Positions 1 to 8,500 of a stretch of 64,000 bases of DNA are shown in pieces. Made by a program: the position numbers and the translations under genes. The notes under the pieces are model-generated. The model made no database searches. It saw only the letters and a list, made by a program, of their open reading frames with translations, and was not told the DNA's origin. How positions within the stretch are numbered: the stretch's first letter is position 1; each line of letters starts with the position of its first letter. This DNA is from Bacillota bacterium (lineage in GTDB: Bacteria > Bacillota > Clostridia > Lachnospirales > Lachnospiraceae), in assembly GCA_023408815.1 (NCBI GenBank), contig JAEYJO010000064.1, positions 90,394 to 154,393 of the forward strand. The letters run 5' to 3'.

Positions 1-1
1 G

Positions 2-604
2 ATAGAGATAAAGGCAGTTGTAGATGCAAAGATGCCTCAGGGAATCTTTTTATCGGAAGCTGCGTGGAAGGAAGAATTTACGCCTAATACTGTTTATCTT
101 GGAAATGCTTCAGGTTATGAAGCTATCGAAGGCAGCGACCTGGTAACCGGGCTGACATCTATTGACGAACAGCGTGAAAACATGGATACCATGCTTGAAA
201 GCGTGCGGTCTATTATGTATATCCTGATTTTGGCGGCATTAGTGCTTTCGGCAGTCATCCTGTATAATCTGGGAACCTTAAGTTTTATTGAACGTTACCG
301 CGAATATGCAACCATGAAGGTACTCGGTTTTTATAAAAAGGAGATAAACAGGATGGTTCTTACGGACTGCGGACTGAATCTGCTGACCGGCATGGTGCTT
401 GGAGTTCCGGGAAGCCTTGCATTCCTAAATCTTTATGTGGGAGTGGTTTCCATGGAAAATATGGAGTGGACACCATATATTTCCCCGGTGCATTTTGTGA
501 CGATAGCTCTTATTATCGCGATATTTTCAATTCTTATCAATCTGTTCGTATGCCGGAAAGTTAGAAAGGTGGATATGGTTGAGGCGCTGAAATCGGTGGA
601 TTAA
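2..604 (+). CDS. FtsX-like ABC transporter permease, C-terminal part
   Basis: The frame is open to the left edge, so the start lies outside the window; about 200 residues are visible. They contain three hydrophobic segments (roughly residues 70-95, 115-145 and 165-190) with the charged loop YREYATMKVLGFYKKEI between the first two. This is the usual C-terminal layout of FtsX/MacB-type permeases, which sit in the cytoplasmic membrane and work with a separate ATPase. No ATPase is visible here; it would lie to the left. The substrate cannot be told from this fragment. Confidence 0.85.
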   Translation: MEIKAVVDAKMPQGIFLSEAAWKEEFTPNTVYLGNASGYEAIEGSDLVTGLTSIDEQRENMDTMLESVRSIMYILILAALVLSAVILYNLGTLSFIERYREYATMKVLGFYKKEINRMVLTDCGLNLLTGMVLGVPGSLAFLNLYVGVVSMENMEWTPYISPVHFVTIALIIAIFSILINLFVCRKVRKVDMVEALKSVD

Positions 605-645
605 GAGGGATAAGTAACAAATGATGAATTATCTCAATAATACCC

Positions 646-699
646 TTGACGAACCCCGTCCTTAAAATGTATCATATCCATAGGTTAGTCAAAACTAAC
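646..699 (+). promoter_or_regulatory. Promoter with GTTAGT-N4-ACTAAC operator for the DUF3793-flavodoxin operon
   Basis: TTGACG (646-651) and TATCAT (670-675) are separated by 18 bases and give a good sigma-A promoter. A perfect inverted repeat, GTTAGT-CAAA-ACTAAC (684-699), covers the expected transcription start. Its form resembles DtxR/IdeR/MntR-type metal-regulator boxes (family knowledge). The same half-sites and spacing recur at 26150-26165 ahead of an ABC/ECF transporter cassette. A repressor role is inferred from position. Confidence 0.6.
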
Positions 700-714
700 T
701 GGAAAGGAGATGAA

Positions 715-1332
715 ATGAGCAAGGAAGCATTTAATATAATGCAGGAAATGGATTTAAAAGACATAGAAACACAACTGGCTTTGCAGTGTGCTCCGCTCAT
801 ATCGGGTCTGAAGATTTCGAATCTATTGATTATTCGCAGAGACAAACTCGCCGAGCTTATGATGATTTTGAGGTCGACAAGTATTTCCAGCTATGTACTG
901 CGAAATAGCAAAGAGAAAATAGCGATTCTTTTATTTAATGAGAAGAAGCTGACTTCGTATCTAAAAGAAGAGCGTGTGGTAAAGCTGCTGGGCGAAATGG
1001 GATACCATGGGAATTCTCTGTATGATATACTGCCGGTTTTTAGAGAAAGGTATAAAAAATACATGTCGGATAAGATACAGTTTCCCCATGAAATGGGAGT
1101 TCTGCTGGGTTATCCGATTGAAGATGTGGAAGGCTTCATTCGCTATAACGGGAGAAATTCCATGCTTACCGGCTATTGGAAGGTATATGAGAATATCTCT
1201 GCGAAGGAGCAGCTTTTCCGCAAATTCGAAATAGTAAAAGAAACGATGCTGCAATTGATTTTTTTCGGAGTAAGTATTAAAGACATTATAGAAATTTACA
1301 GAGAGGATAGGCTGCAAGAGACAGCGGCCTAG
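715..1332 (+). CDS. DUF3793 family protein
   Basis: A 205-residue soluble protein, rich in Lys, Glu and Leu, without signal peptide or membrane segment. The start ATG at 715 is chosen because AAAGGAGATG lies just before it; an in-frame TTG at 646 is part of the promoter -35 box. I recognise it as DUF3793, a clostridial family of unknown function that is often found beside flavodoxin. Here the flavodoxin gene starts 12 bases after the stop, so the two are almost surely cotranscribed. The operator upstream suggests expression under metal (iron) limitation; this is inference. Confidence 0.75.
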   Translation: MSKEAFNIMQEMDLKDIETQLALQCAPLISGLKISNLLIIRRDKLAELMMILRSTSISSYVLRNSKEKIAILLFNEKKLTSYLKEERVVKLLGEMGYHGNSLYDILPVFRERYKKYMSDKIQFPHEMGVLLGYPIEDVEGFIRYNGRNSMLTGYWKVYENISAKEQLFRKFEIVKETMLQLIFFGVSIKDIIEIYREDRLQETAA

Positions 1333-1344
1333 GAGGAAAAAGAT

Positions 1345-1776
1345 ATGGAAAAAATTTATGTTGTATATTGGTCCCAGACAGGGAACACCCAAGCGATGGC
1401 GGAAGCGATAGGTAAAGGAATCGAAGCGGCTGGCAGGGAAGCCGAGGTAGTGGATGTGAGCAAGGTTTCTTTGGCGGAACTGAAAAAAGCGAAGGCATTT
1501 GCTCTGGGCTGTCCGGCTATGGGAGTTGAAGTGTTGGAAGAATCCGAAATGGAGCCGTTTGTATGTGATGTGGAAGGATTTGCAACAGGAAAGACGATTG
1601 GGCTTTTCGGTGCTTACGGATGGGGCGACGGACAATGGATGCGCGAATGGGTAGACAGAATGAATTCGGCAGGCGCGTCAATACTGAACGGAGAAGGCCT
1701 GATTTGTCAGGAGATGCCGGATGATTCCGGATTAGCTCAGTGCGAAGAATTTGGAAGACAACTGACGCAGGTGTGA
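1345..1776 (+). CDS. Flavodoxin
   Basis: A 143-residue short-chain flavodoxin. The FMN phosphate-binding loop WSQTGNTQ is at residues 8-15, and the second loop GAYGWGDG around residue 91 contains an aromatic residue expected to stack on the FMN. Flavodoxins carry electrons in place of ferredoxin when iron is scarce. It follows DUF3793 by 12 bases with SD AGGAGGAA. Length and motifs agree fully with the family. Confidence 0.92.
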   Translation: MEKIYVVYWSQTGNTQAMAEAIGKGIEAAGREAEVVDVSKVSLAELKKAKAFALGCPAMGVEVLEESEMEPFVCDVEGFATGKTIGLFGAYGWGDGQWMREWVDRMNSAGASILNGEGLICQEMPDDSGLAQCEEFGRQLTQV

Positions 1777-1895
1777 TGGAACAAAACATGCGTAACCAGG
1801 TGAGTAAAATATGCCGGTCATTGTTATTTCTTACAATCCATCCATCGCCATACGGTCATCGGCACAAAACGGTGCATTAATATAGTGTCCTAAAG

Positions 1896-1924
1896 TTGAG
1901 TGACTGATGAATATGCTGTATTAT
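1896..1924 (+). promoter_or_regulatory. Sigma-A promoter for the GNAT gene
   Basis: TTGAGT (1896-1901) and TATTAT (1919-1924) with a 17-base spacer, 39 bases before the GNAT start. The preceding stretch from 1777 shows no gene. Confidence 0.5.
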
Positions 1925-1962
1925 GATAAACACAGCTTATATTTTGAATGGAGGTCAGAAAG

Positions 1963-2451
1963 ATGAGAGGCAATGAACTGCTTCTTCGTCCCCTTGATGA
2001 TGCGGATATAGATTTGTTAACTTCATGGCTGAACAAGGATTATATCTTAAAGTGGTATCACGATGCGGACGAATGGCTTGGCGAAATACATAGACGACAT
2101 GATGCTTATTCATGGATACACCATTTTATAGTTATGGATGGCGAAACCCCTATTGGCTTTTGTCAATATTACGATTGCTATGCTGCGGGGGACATGGAAG
2201 ATTGGTACAGTGTATCGGCGCCTTACGATACTTTTTCGATCGATTACCTGATCGGCAATGAAGCCTTTCTTGGTAAAGGGTATGGGAAAGCAATTGTGGG
2301 GCTGCTGACAGATACTATTCGAACAGTAGAAAGAGCCAGACGGATTGTTGTTCAGCCGGAGAGGGAAAATCATGCGTCCAATCATGTACTGATTGCAAAT
2401 GGCTATGTTTATGATGAGCAGCGAAAGTATTACTACAAATTGCTGATTTAG
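1963..2451 (+). CDS. GNAT family N-acetyltransferase, AAC(6')-like
   Basis: A 162-residue acetyltransferase. The start ATG 1963 has SD GGAGGTC; an ATG at 1948 has none. The acetyl-CoA loop LGKGYGKAIV is near residue 110, and the N-terminal RPLDDADIDLLTSWLN with a following W and the PIGFCQYYDC strand resembles aminoglycoside 6'-acetyltransferases and siderophore-type acetyltransferases. The substrate cannot be decided from sequence alone. It stands alone, with its own promoter and a long inverted repeat after it. Confidence 0.8.
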   Translation: MRGNELLLRPLDDADIDLLTSWLNKDYILKWYHDADEWLGEIHRRHDAYSWIHHFIVMDGETPIGFCQYYDCYAAGDMEDWYSVSAPYDTFSIDYLIGNEAFLGKGYGKAIVGLLTDTIRTVERARRIVVQPERENHASNHVLIANGYVYDEQRKYYYKLLI

Positions 2452-2506
2452 TTTTGCTGAACAATAAACGAAGACAGCAATATCAAAACAAGTTAATCGG
2501 GTTTAC

Positions 2507-2556
2507 AAAATTGTGCATTATGATGAAAATTTTCATCATAAGCACAATTTTTTTTA
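2507..2556 (+). terminator. Long inverted repeat with T-run after the GNAT gene
   Basis: Perfect 12-bp arms TTATGATGAAAA (2518-2529) and TTTTCATCATAA meet without a loop, and after one bulged base the pairing continues for ten more pairs. A run of T follows (2548-2555). It is AT-rich but fits an intrinsic terminator. Because it touches the next promoter it could also be an operator for the Rrf2-type gene. Confidence 0.5.
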
Positions 2557-2557
2557 C

Positions 2558-2585
2558 TTGCAATATGATTTAAGAGTAGTATAAT
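2558..2585 (+). promoter_or_regulatory. Sigma-A promoter for the Rrf2-YhgE operon
   Basis: TTGCAA (2558-2563) and TATAAT (2580-2585) with a 16-base spacer. The leader to the TTG start at 2688 is about 100 bases. Confidence 0.5.
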
Positions 2586-2687
2586 TACCGATTGTAGATA
2601 ACAAACATCCATAATGGATAAAAGTTATCCACGAATTGATTTATAAACCGTATTGCTATTCGCGAGATATGTTAAGGAGGTAAAACG

Positions 2688-3212
2688 TTGAAACTTACAA
2701 AAGGATTTGAACAAGCGGCCTGCATTATCGTTCTGCTTGCAACCCAGGACCCCGGTATTCCTTTGTCTTCACAGGAAATAAACAAGAGGTTAAAGTGTTC
2801 TCCCTCTTATTTGAGGAAAATCATCCGTAAGCTGGTTGTGTCCAGGCTGGTGAATTCCGTTTCGGGAAACAACGGCGGCTTTACGCTGGCGGTAAATGCG
2901 GAGGATATTAATTTACTGCAGGTGGTAGAAGCACTGGAAGGACCAATTGAAACGTTTACCGATACGGAACTTATCAGTGAGGTATTTAAGGATTTTCCGT
3001 TCATTACGGATCAAGGAACTGCGATTTTGAAAAATGCATTTGCACAGGCCGACAGGCTGTGGAGAGATTCTTTGAGGAACAAGACGGTTTATCAATTGCT
3101 TATGGAAGCGGTGGGGGAAGAAAAGCTGGCTTTGTACGATTGGAACCAGCCGGAAGAAAAAAGAGAGTTATTAATTAGAAAGGTGATGAATTCGATACAT
3201 GGAAATGATTAA
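2688..3212 (+). CDS. Rrf2 family transcriptional regulator
   Basis: A 174-residue regulator starting at TTG 2688, seven bases after a strong SD (AAGGAGG). The winged helix-turn-helix is at residues 25-75 (PSYLRKIIRKL, then the GGF wing), typical of Rrf2. The three-cysteine Fe-S cluster of IscR/NsrR is absent, so it probably senses something else. It overlaps the next gene by 14 bases, so the membrane protein downstream is its likely target. Confidence 0.85.
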   Translation: MKLTKGFEQAACIIVLLATQDPGIPLSSQEINKRLKCSPSYLRKIIRKLVVSRLVNSVSGNNGGFTLAVNAEDINLLQVVEALEGPIETFTDTELISEVFKDFPFITDQGTAILKNAFAQADRLWRDSLRNKTVYQLLMEAVGEEKLALYDWNQPEEKRELLIRKVMNSIHGND

Positions 3213-6021
3213 AAAAGAATGGCAGGCAATCTTTAAGAACAAAATTTTATTAATTTCTTTTATTGTTATTTCTTTTATCCCGATTCTCTATGCTTCATTT
3301 TTCCTGAAATCCGTTTGGGACCCTTATGGAAAAACCGGAGATTTGCCGGTTGCGGTAGTGAATGAAGATAAAGAAGTGGAATACAACGGAAAAGTGCTGA
3401 ATGTAGGAGCGGAGGTCGTAGACCAGCTAAAAGAAGACGAGAACTTGAATTGGGAGTTTGTTTCGGGAGAGAAGGCAAAACAGGGTTTAGAAAATCAGGA
3501 GTATTACATGATTGTAACGATTCCCGAAGACTTTTCCGCAAATGCTGCGACAGTGATGGATGAACGCCCGAAGAAAATGAACATCGAATATGAGACAAAC
3601 GGCGCATTGAATTATTTAGGCGAGGTAATCGGTGAGACCGCCATGAAGCAGCTAAAGAGCGAGGTTTCTGAGAAGGTTACGGAGGTTTATGCCAAAGCGA
3701 TCTTCGACCAGCTCTCCGAAATCGGAGATGGCTTTGCGCAGGCGGCTGACGGAGCGGAGCAGCTGGATGAAGGTGCCAATGATTTGGCGGAAGGAAGCAG
3801 GGCTCTGACGGACGGATTGAATACGTTGGCGGACAGCACCATAACCTTCAGCGACGGAGAAGAAACCTTCAGCGTTGCTCTCGGACAATATTTGGAGGGC
3901 ACAGCTAAATTGGACGATGGTCTCGGTGAATTAAAGGCGGGTGTGGATACATTGGGAGAAAAGGTCCCCGACTTAGCGGATGGCGTAAACCGGCTGGATG
4001 ATGGTTCCGGCAAGCTGGCATCCGGCATCAAGGACTATACCGGCGGTGTATCCAGGCTGGCGGATGGAACCAATACCCTGGCAAACAATGGAACTGCCCT
4101 TAAGACGGGGGTAACTACCTTAGTCGCCGGTTTAAGCAACGGAACCGCACAGCTTCAAAGCGGAGCCAATCAGGTCTCGGCAGGCCTGACCCAGATGTCA
4201 GGCAGTATAGGCACTCAGATCGATTCCGGTGCTGAACAGCTGGCGGCACTCGATAAAGGGTTGACAGATCTCAATAGCAGCATCCAGGGCCTGAACCGAA
4301 TGCTGGCGGCAGCAGATGCAGCCAGTCCGGCAGCGGCGGATGCAGCAGTTTCGAATATTTCGGGAGATGATACCGCGAACATTATCAATGCGGCGGAAGC
4401 GGCGAAAAGCAGCGCGAATAATATAATGAACAGCGCCGCCACTGTCTCTTCGGAATCTTCCGCATTGGACGGACTTAGAGAAACGGTAAGCAACTCATCG
4501 GATCTGGACGATAATTCCAAGAGCATCGTGCTTGGCATGATCGATGCGGCAGCATCAAACAGCGGCTCTGATTCTGGTATTTCGGCTGAGGCGGCGAACA
4601 TCGTAGCCAATATGGATGCGGTAGAACGCGGAGTATCCGGCATTGAGGCCAGTGAGGCAAACATGAGCGCAGAGGTGAGTGCCATGTCTGCGGCAGCAGG
4701 CTCTGCCGCCCAGGTGGCAGCGGCGGTAAATCAGATCGCGGCGGGAGCTAATCAGGTGCTTCCGGGAGCTCAGGGCGCGATTGCCAGCCTTTCGGGGGGC
4801 TTAAGCAGTGTAAAGGCAGCTTTGGACGGTCAGCTTATCCCCGGCATGAGTCAGTTGACGGGAGGCATTACCAGTCTCCAGACCGGTTTGGAAGGAGGCT
4901 CAGCGCAGCTCAGCACAGGCTTGGATACTTATATTGCGGGAGTAGAGCAGGTGAACGAAGGTGTGAAAACTTTGAAGAACAATTCCGCAGCTCTCAATAG
5001 CGGGGCATCGACGCTGAGCAGCGGACTTAACCAGCTCAACGACAATGTGCCTGCTCTTCAAGACGGTGTGAACGCACTGGTATCCGGTACCAATACGATA
5101 AAAGAAGGCAGTGAAGAGCTGGTAAAGAATAACGATGACCTTATGGCAGGAGAGAGTAAGCTTCAGGAGGCTTCCGCACAGTTGAGCGAAGGCTCGGCAA
5201 AATTAGCGGACGGCGGCATAACCCTTCAGGATGGCCTGAATACCTTTAAAGATGGAAGCGGTGAATTGGCGTCGGCCTTAAGTGACGGCTCCCGACAGGT
5301 AAATGACGTTCATACGACGGATAAGACGGCGGAGATGATTGCACAGCCAAATGAGATCACGCAGGAAAAATACAGCGATGTGCCTAACTATGGCCATGCG
5401 CTGGCCCCATATGTATTATCGCTGGCCTTGTATGTAGGCTGTTTGGTATTCAATTTCATTTATCCTATCCGGAAGATTGCGGAAAAAGAAAAATCAGTGT
5501 TCCAGTGGTGGATAAGCAAGATAACAGTAGGGGCGGCTGCGGCTACGGCAATGGCTCTTATCGAAGCCGGAGTGATGATGTTCATTGGCCTGGAACCGGA
5601 TCACATACTTCAATACTTCGCGGTGGCGCTGGTATCTGCATACGCATACATGTTCCTCATTATGTTCCTGGCGATGGCCTTCGATAATCCGGGAAGATTC
5701 GTGGCTATGATATTGCTCATATTGCAGCTTGCGGGCTCGGGCGGAACCTTCCCGATGCCTCTTACGGATAAGTTCTTCAGGAACATTCACCCGTATCTGC
5801 CCATGACACACTCCATTTACGGATTTAGAGAGACGATAAGCTCCGGCCTGGGAGAAGCTACCTTCACGAGCAATGCGCTGCTGATGCTTGGCATAGCGGT
5901 AGTTTCACAGCTTTTACTGTTTCTTTCCATGAAAGTGCTGAAAAAGATCCATAAGGACGGAATCTCACAGCTTGACGACAATCAAAAGCTTCTTGATGAC
6001 AATTATACTTATAGCTGTTGA
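3199..6021 (+). CDS. YhgE/Pip domain membrane protein
   Basis: A 940-residue protein with one N-terminal membrane helix (about 13-35), a very long extracellular region, and about five C-terminal membrane helices (from about 730) that resemble ABC-2 permeases. The outside region holds many short repeats built on L-x-x-G (LxDGxxxLAxG and LSxGLxxL) and an Ala/Ser-rich insert near 370-520. YhgE/Pip proteins include the phage infection protein of Lactococcus and are related to EsaA of type VII secretion. It is cotranscribed with the Rrf2 regulator. Its transported substrate is unknown. Confidence 0.88.
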   Translation: MEMIKKEWQAIFKNKILLISFIVISFIPILYASFFLKSVWDPYGKTGDLPVAVVNEDKEVEYNGKVLNVGAEVVDQLKEDENLNWEFVSGEKAKQGLENQEYYMIVTIPEDFSANAATVMDERPKKMNIEYETNGALNYLGEVIGETAMKQLKSEVSEKVTEVYAKAIFDQLSEIGDGFAQAADGAEQLDEGANDLAEGSRALTDGLNTLADSTITFSDGEETFSVALGQYLEGTAKLDDGLGELKAGVDTLGEKVPDLADGVNRLDDGSGKLASGIKDYTGGVSRLADGTNTLANNGTALKTGVTTLVAGLSNGTAQLQSGANQVSAGLTQMSGSIGTQIDSGAEQLAALDKGLTDLNSSIQGLNRMLAAADAASPAAADAAVSNISGDDTANIINAAEAAKSSANNIMNSAATVSSESSALDGLRETVSNSSDLDDNSKSIVLGMIDAAASNSGSDSGISAEAANIVANMDAVERGVSGIEASEANMSAEVSAMSAAAGSAAQVAAAVNQIAAGANQVLPGAQGAIASLSGGLSSVKAALDGQLIPGMSQLTGGITSLQTGLEGGSAQLSTGLDTYIAGVEQVNEGVKTLKNNSAALNSGASTLSSGLNQLNDNVPALQDGVNALVSGTNTIKEGSEELVKNNDDLMAGESKLQEASAQLSEGSAKLADGGITLQDGLNTFKDGSGELASALSDGSRQVNDVHTTDKTAEMIAQPNEITQEKYSDVPNYGHALAPYVLSLALYVGCLVFNFIYPIRKIAEKEKSVFQWWISKITVGAAAATAMALIEAGVMMFIGLEPDHILQYFAVALVSAYAYMFLIMFLAMAFDNPGRFVAMILLILQLAGSGGTFPMPLTDKFFRNIHPYLPMTHSIYGFRETISSGLGEATFTSNALLMLGIAVVSQLLLFLSMKVLKKIHKDGISQLDDNQKLLDDNYTYSC

Positions 6022-6079
6022 TAAAAGGCAAACCGCTTACGAAATACACAACAATTTAAATGACTTATATGATATGAAC

Positions 6080-6146
6080 AAAAAGGCAATAAATGTCACT
6101 TATCCAATATCAGATGGATAAATCGAGGTTTATTGTCTTTTTATTT
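6080..6146 (+). terminator. Terminator after the YhgE gene
   Basis: AAAAAGGCAATAAA and TTTATTGTCTTTTT form a nearly perfect outer stem, with a second stem TTATCC/GGATAA inside, and a T-rich tail follows. The rest of 6022-6196 has no gene. Confidence 0.55.
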
Positions 6147-6196
6147 ATTTTAATTGCATGATGGTCGCCAATTTTTGTATTTGGGAGGAAAGCTTA

Positions 6197-6239
6197 TTGT
6201 CAAGGGGAACGCTCCCTATTATACTCATGATAAGAGTAT
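6197..6239 (+). promoter_or_regulatory. Promoter and inverted repeat ahead of the LytTR gene
   Basis: TTGTCA (6197-6202) and TATACT (6220-6225) are 17 bases apart. ATACTC (6221-6226) and GAGTAT (6234-6239) form an inverted repeat over the start of transcription, a reasonable site for autoregulation (inference). Confidence 0.5.
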
Positions 6240-6289
6240 ACGGATTACTGAGAACGGAGTGAGCAGTAACCCATATGGGGGGTGGCAGA

Positions 6290-6736
6290 TTGTTTCTTAG
6301 ATTGGAAAGAAATCCTGAGCAGCAGGAGACGGAAGTAATTGTTAAATATGCGAAAATGGATCAGGACGTGAAGCGTCTCATTTCGCTTCTTCAGGCGGCG
6401 GATACAAAAATCATATGTGAATCGAAGGATGGAGAGAAAGTAGTGAAGGCCGCGGATATTTTTTATATTGAAAGCGTGGATAAACGGACATATGTTTATT
6501 GCGAAAATGAAGTATACCGAACGCAGCTGCGTCTATATCAGCTGCTGGATATACTGTCCGATATAGATTTCGTTCAGATCAACAAGGCATGTATTTTAAA
6601 TATAAATGTTCTGGATACGATGAAGACCTTATTCAACAGCAGGATGGAAGCGACGCTGAAAAATGGGGAGCGGCTTTATGTAACAAGAAAGTATCTAAAC
6701 GGCATTAAGAACAATCTGAGGGGAGAGGAATCATGA
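6290..6736 (+). CDS. LytTR family DNA-binding regulator
   Basis: About 148 residues. I chose TTG 6290 because the G-run GGGGGGTGG ends just before it; ATG 6275 in the same frame has no SD. The C-terminal half (from about residue 50) is a LytTR DNA-binding domain (IFYIESVDKRTYVY, then FVQINKACILNINVL). There is no receiver domain, as in the family that is paired with DUF3021 membrane proteins. The next gene overlaps it by 4 bases and is exactly such a protein. Confidence 0.88.
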   Translation: MFLRLERNPEQQETEVIVKYAKMDQDVKRLISLLQAADTKIICESKDGEKVVKAADIFYIESVDKRTYVYCENEVYRTQLRLYQLLDILSDIDFVQINKACILNINVLDTMKTLFNSRMEATLKNGERLYVTRKYLNGIKNNLRGEES

Positions 6737-7137
6737 AGAGGATTTTAATAAACATTATGTCAACAACTGGTATCACTCTTGTCGTTTTGGCGGCGGTAGC
6801 TTTGCTGTATGGAGGCGAATGTCTTTTTGTCAGTACTGTTTTTGAGGTTCTCATAGCAAATGCCGCAGTACATCTCGGGCTTATCTTTACCAGCAAGTAT
6901 GAAAACAAATATCCCATATTGGAGGCGCTCTTGAACATTACCTATGCAACAGCTGTAATCGTTATCTTCGGACTCATTTTTGACTGGTACAGCAGCACGC
7001 CCATAGGTGTGCTGCTCATTATGGTGCTGCTCATTTATGTCATAGGCTATTTTATTAGCGCCCTTGGCGCAAAAGAGGATATGGAGGAAATCAATCGCCT
7101 GCTTCGGGAACGCAAGGATTCATTTAAATTAAAATAG
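6733..7137 (+). CDS. DUF3021 family membrane protein
   Basis: A 134-residue protein with four hydrophobic helices (about 7-30, 33-52, 62-82 and 88-110) and a charged C-terminus. It overlaps the LytTR gene by 4 bases. LytTR-DUF3021 pairs are common in Firmicutes and are thought to form a membrane-controlled regulatory switch; the membrane protein is the likely inhibitor of the DNA-binding partner. Its stop codon abuts a fold-back element. Confidence 0.82.
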   Translation: MKRILINIMSTTGITLVVLAAVALLYGGECLFVSTVFEVLIANAAVHLGLIFTSKYENKYPILEALLNITYATAVIVIFGLIFDWYSSTPIGVLLIMVLLIYVIGYFISALGAKEDMEEINRLLRERKDSFKLK

Positions 7138-7141
7138 TCAT

Positions 7142-7471
7142 TTGCGAAACTATTATATTATGCAAATTTTATGTGCCAGATTATATTTATCGACAACTTT
7201 TCACGGTGGATTTGTTTTTTTCTCCGACGTTTGCGGCTGTATTTTTAAAGGAAACCTTGAAGTAGTCATAAGCGGACGGGTCGGCAGCAAAGCGCCTCCA
7301 TGTGTGCGCTGCCTAAACGCCGCATCCTTGCGGCGTTTTCCCTGAGAGCGTTGGTTTCCTTAAGAAAATACAAGCCGCTCACTAAAGGAGGCAAAAACAA
7401 ACACACCGTGGAAAGTTTTAGCTAAGTTAAGAAATGGCACATAAAATTGGTGAAGGTAACGAGTTTCGCAA
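7142..7471. repeat. 330-bp fold-back element with strong hairpins
   Basis: TTGCGAAACT (7142-7151) and AGTTTCGCAA (7462-7471) are perfect ends. Inside, AATTTTATGTGCCA (7165-7178) pairs with 7435-7448, ACTTTTCACGGTG (7196-7208) pairs with 7404-7416 with one mismatch, and AAGGAAACC pairs with GGTTTCCTT. The whole stretch can fold on itself. The centre has GC-rich hairpins, including AACGCCGCA/TTGCGGCGTT (7315-7336). No credible coding frame is present. A MITE-like element is likely; a structured RNA is possible. Confidence 0.6.
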
Positions 7472-7482
7472 TTACCTATTAA

Positions 7483-7770
7483 GGTTAGGGTGTCAAAAGG
7501 TCCTTTATAAATACATTCTGGTCAATATGCCCAAAACAAAAAGAACGACTGCGCCTATGTAAATATTTAGAAGTTCTTTCTCTGGATATTTGAGCCATAC
7601 CAGAAAACAAAACTGTTTGAGCGCAGCGAGTTTTTTGTTTTCTGTTATGTTTGGCGCGAATAGACTGAGAATTAGAACTTCTTATATATTGGAATTCGGA
7701 GCAGGAGTCTTTTTGTTTTGAGCATATTGACTTGAGACGTTTGCAAAAGGACCTTTTGACACCCTAATCC
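7483..7770. mobile_element. MITE with 21-bp terminal inverted repeats and TATTAA duplication
   Basis: The ends begin GG(T/A)TAGGGTGTCAAAAGG and are perfect inverted repeats over 21 bases (7486-7506 against 7746-7766). Directly outside are identical TATTAA copies (7477-7482 and 7771-7776), as expected of a target-site duplication. Sub-terminal sequences also pair (GGTCAATATGCCCAAAAC with the region near 7715-7731). At 288 bp with no reading frame it fits a non-autonomous, hairpin-forming insertion. It lies just upstream of the ABC genes and may supply their leader. Confidence 0.75.
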
Positions 7771-7802
7771 TATTAAATTAAAATTATAAAGGGAGAAAAA
7801 TT

Positions 7803-8498
7803 TTGAAGGCTATATTAAAAGCGGAAAACATTATTAAGGATTTTGAAAAGGAAAGGGTCATCAAAGGCGTTTCTTTGGATATTTACGAAAATACATTTAC
7901 GGCGATACTCGGTCCCAGCGGCTCGGGAAAGTCCACCCTGCTGAACATTCTGTCGGGTCTTATACGCCCTACGCAGGGAAGCGTGAAGTACGGGGATGAG
8001 GTAATGACTTCATGGTCCGAAAAAAGGCTTGCCGATTGGAAACGTACCGAAGCCGGGAATATATTCCAGGAATATTTGCTGTTAGAGAATCTGACGGTGG
8101 AAGAAAATATAAAAATCGGCGTCAGCCCGAAAAAGGGCGCCCTTTCTTTCGAACGCCTGGTTCGTATTCTCGAAATCGACGACATATTGGGCAAATTTCC
8201 GGCACAGCTCTCCGGTGGTCAGAAGCAGCGCACTGCAATCGCACGTGCAGTTATCAAAGGCCCCGGCCTTTTGTTTTGCGATGAAGCTACGGGAGCTTTG
8301 GACGAAGAAAACAGCAAAAAGGTAGTAGGGCTGCTGCATGACCTAAAATCGGTCTTCGGTATCGCCGTTTTGTTCACCACACATAATCAGCAGATCGCCA
8401 AAACGGCAGACCGCATTTTGACGATGAAGAACGGGATGATATACCAGGACGTTCGAAATGATGCTCCGATAACGGCCGATGCCATGATATGGGGGTAA
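7803..8498 (+). CDS. ABC transporter ATP-binding protein (MacB/LolD type)
   Basis: A 231-residue ATPase. Start is TTG 7803 with SD AAAGGGAG. Walker A GPSGSGKST is at about residues 38-46, the signature LSGGQKQR near 140, Walker B LLFCDEATGALD near 160, and the H-loop TTHN near 196. This is the class that drives FtsX-like permeases. The stop is 2 bases before the permease start, so the two form one transporter. Confidence 0.92.
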   Translation: MKAILKAENIIKDFEKERVIKGVSLDIYENTFTAILGPSGSGKSTLLNILSGLIRPTQGSVKYGDEVMTSWSEKRLADWKRTEAGNIFQEYLLLENLTVEENIKIGVSPKKGALSFERLVRILEIDDILGKFPAQLSGGQKQRTAIARAVIKGPGLLFCDEATGALDEENSKKVVGLLHDLKSVFGIAVLFTTHNQQIAKTADRILTMKNGMIYQDVRNDAPITADAMIWG

Positions 8499-8500
8499 AT

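Noticed and set aside
961..1635. Minus-strand frame of 224 codons
   Set aside because: It overlaps DUF3793 and flavodoxin, both well supported; shadow.
7142..7345. Frame of 67 codons after DUF3021
   Set aside because: It falls inside a fold-back element, without SD; its composition follows the hairpins.
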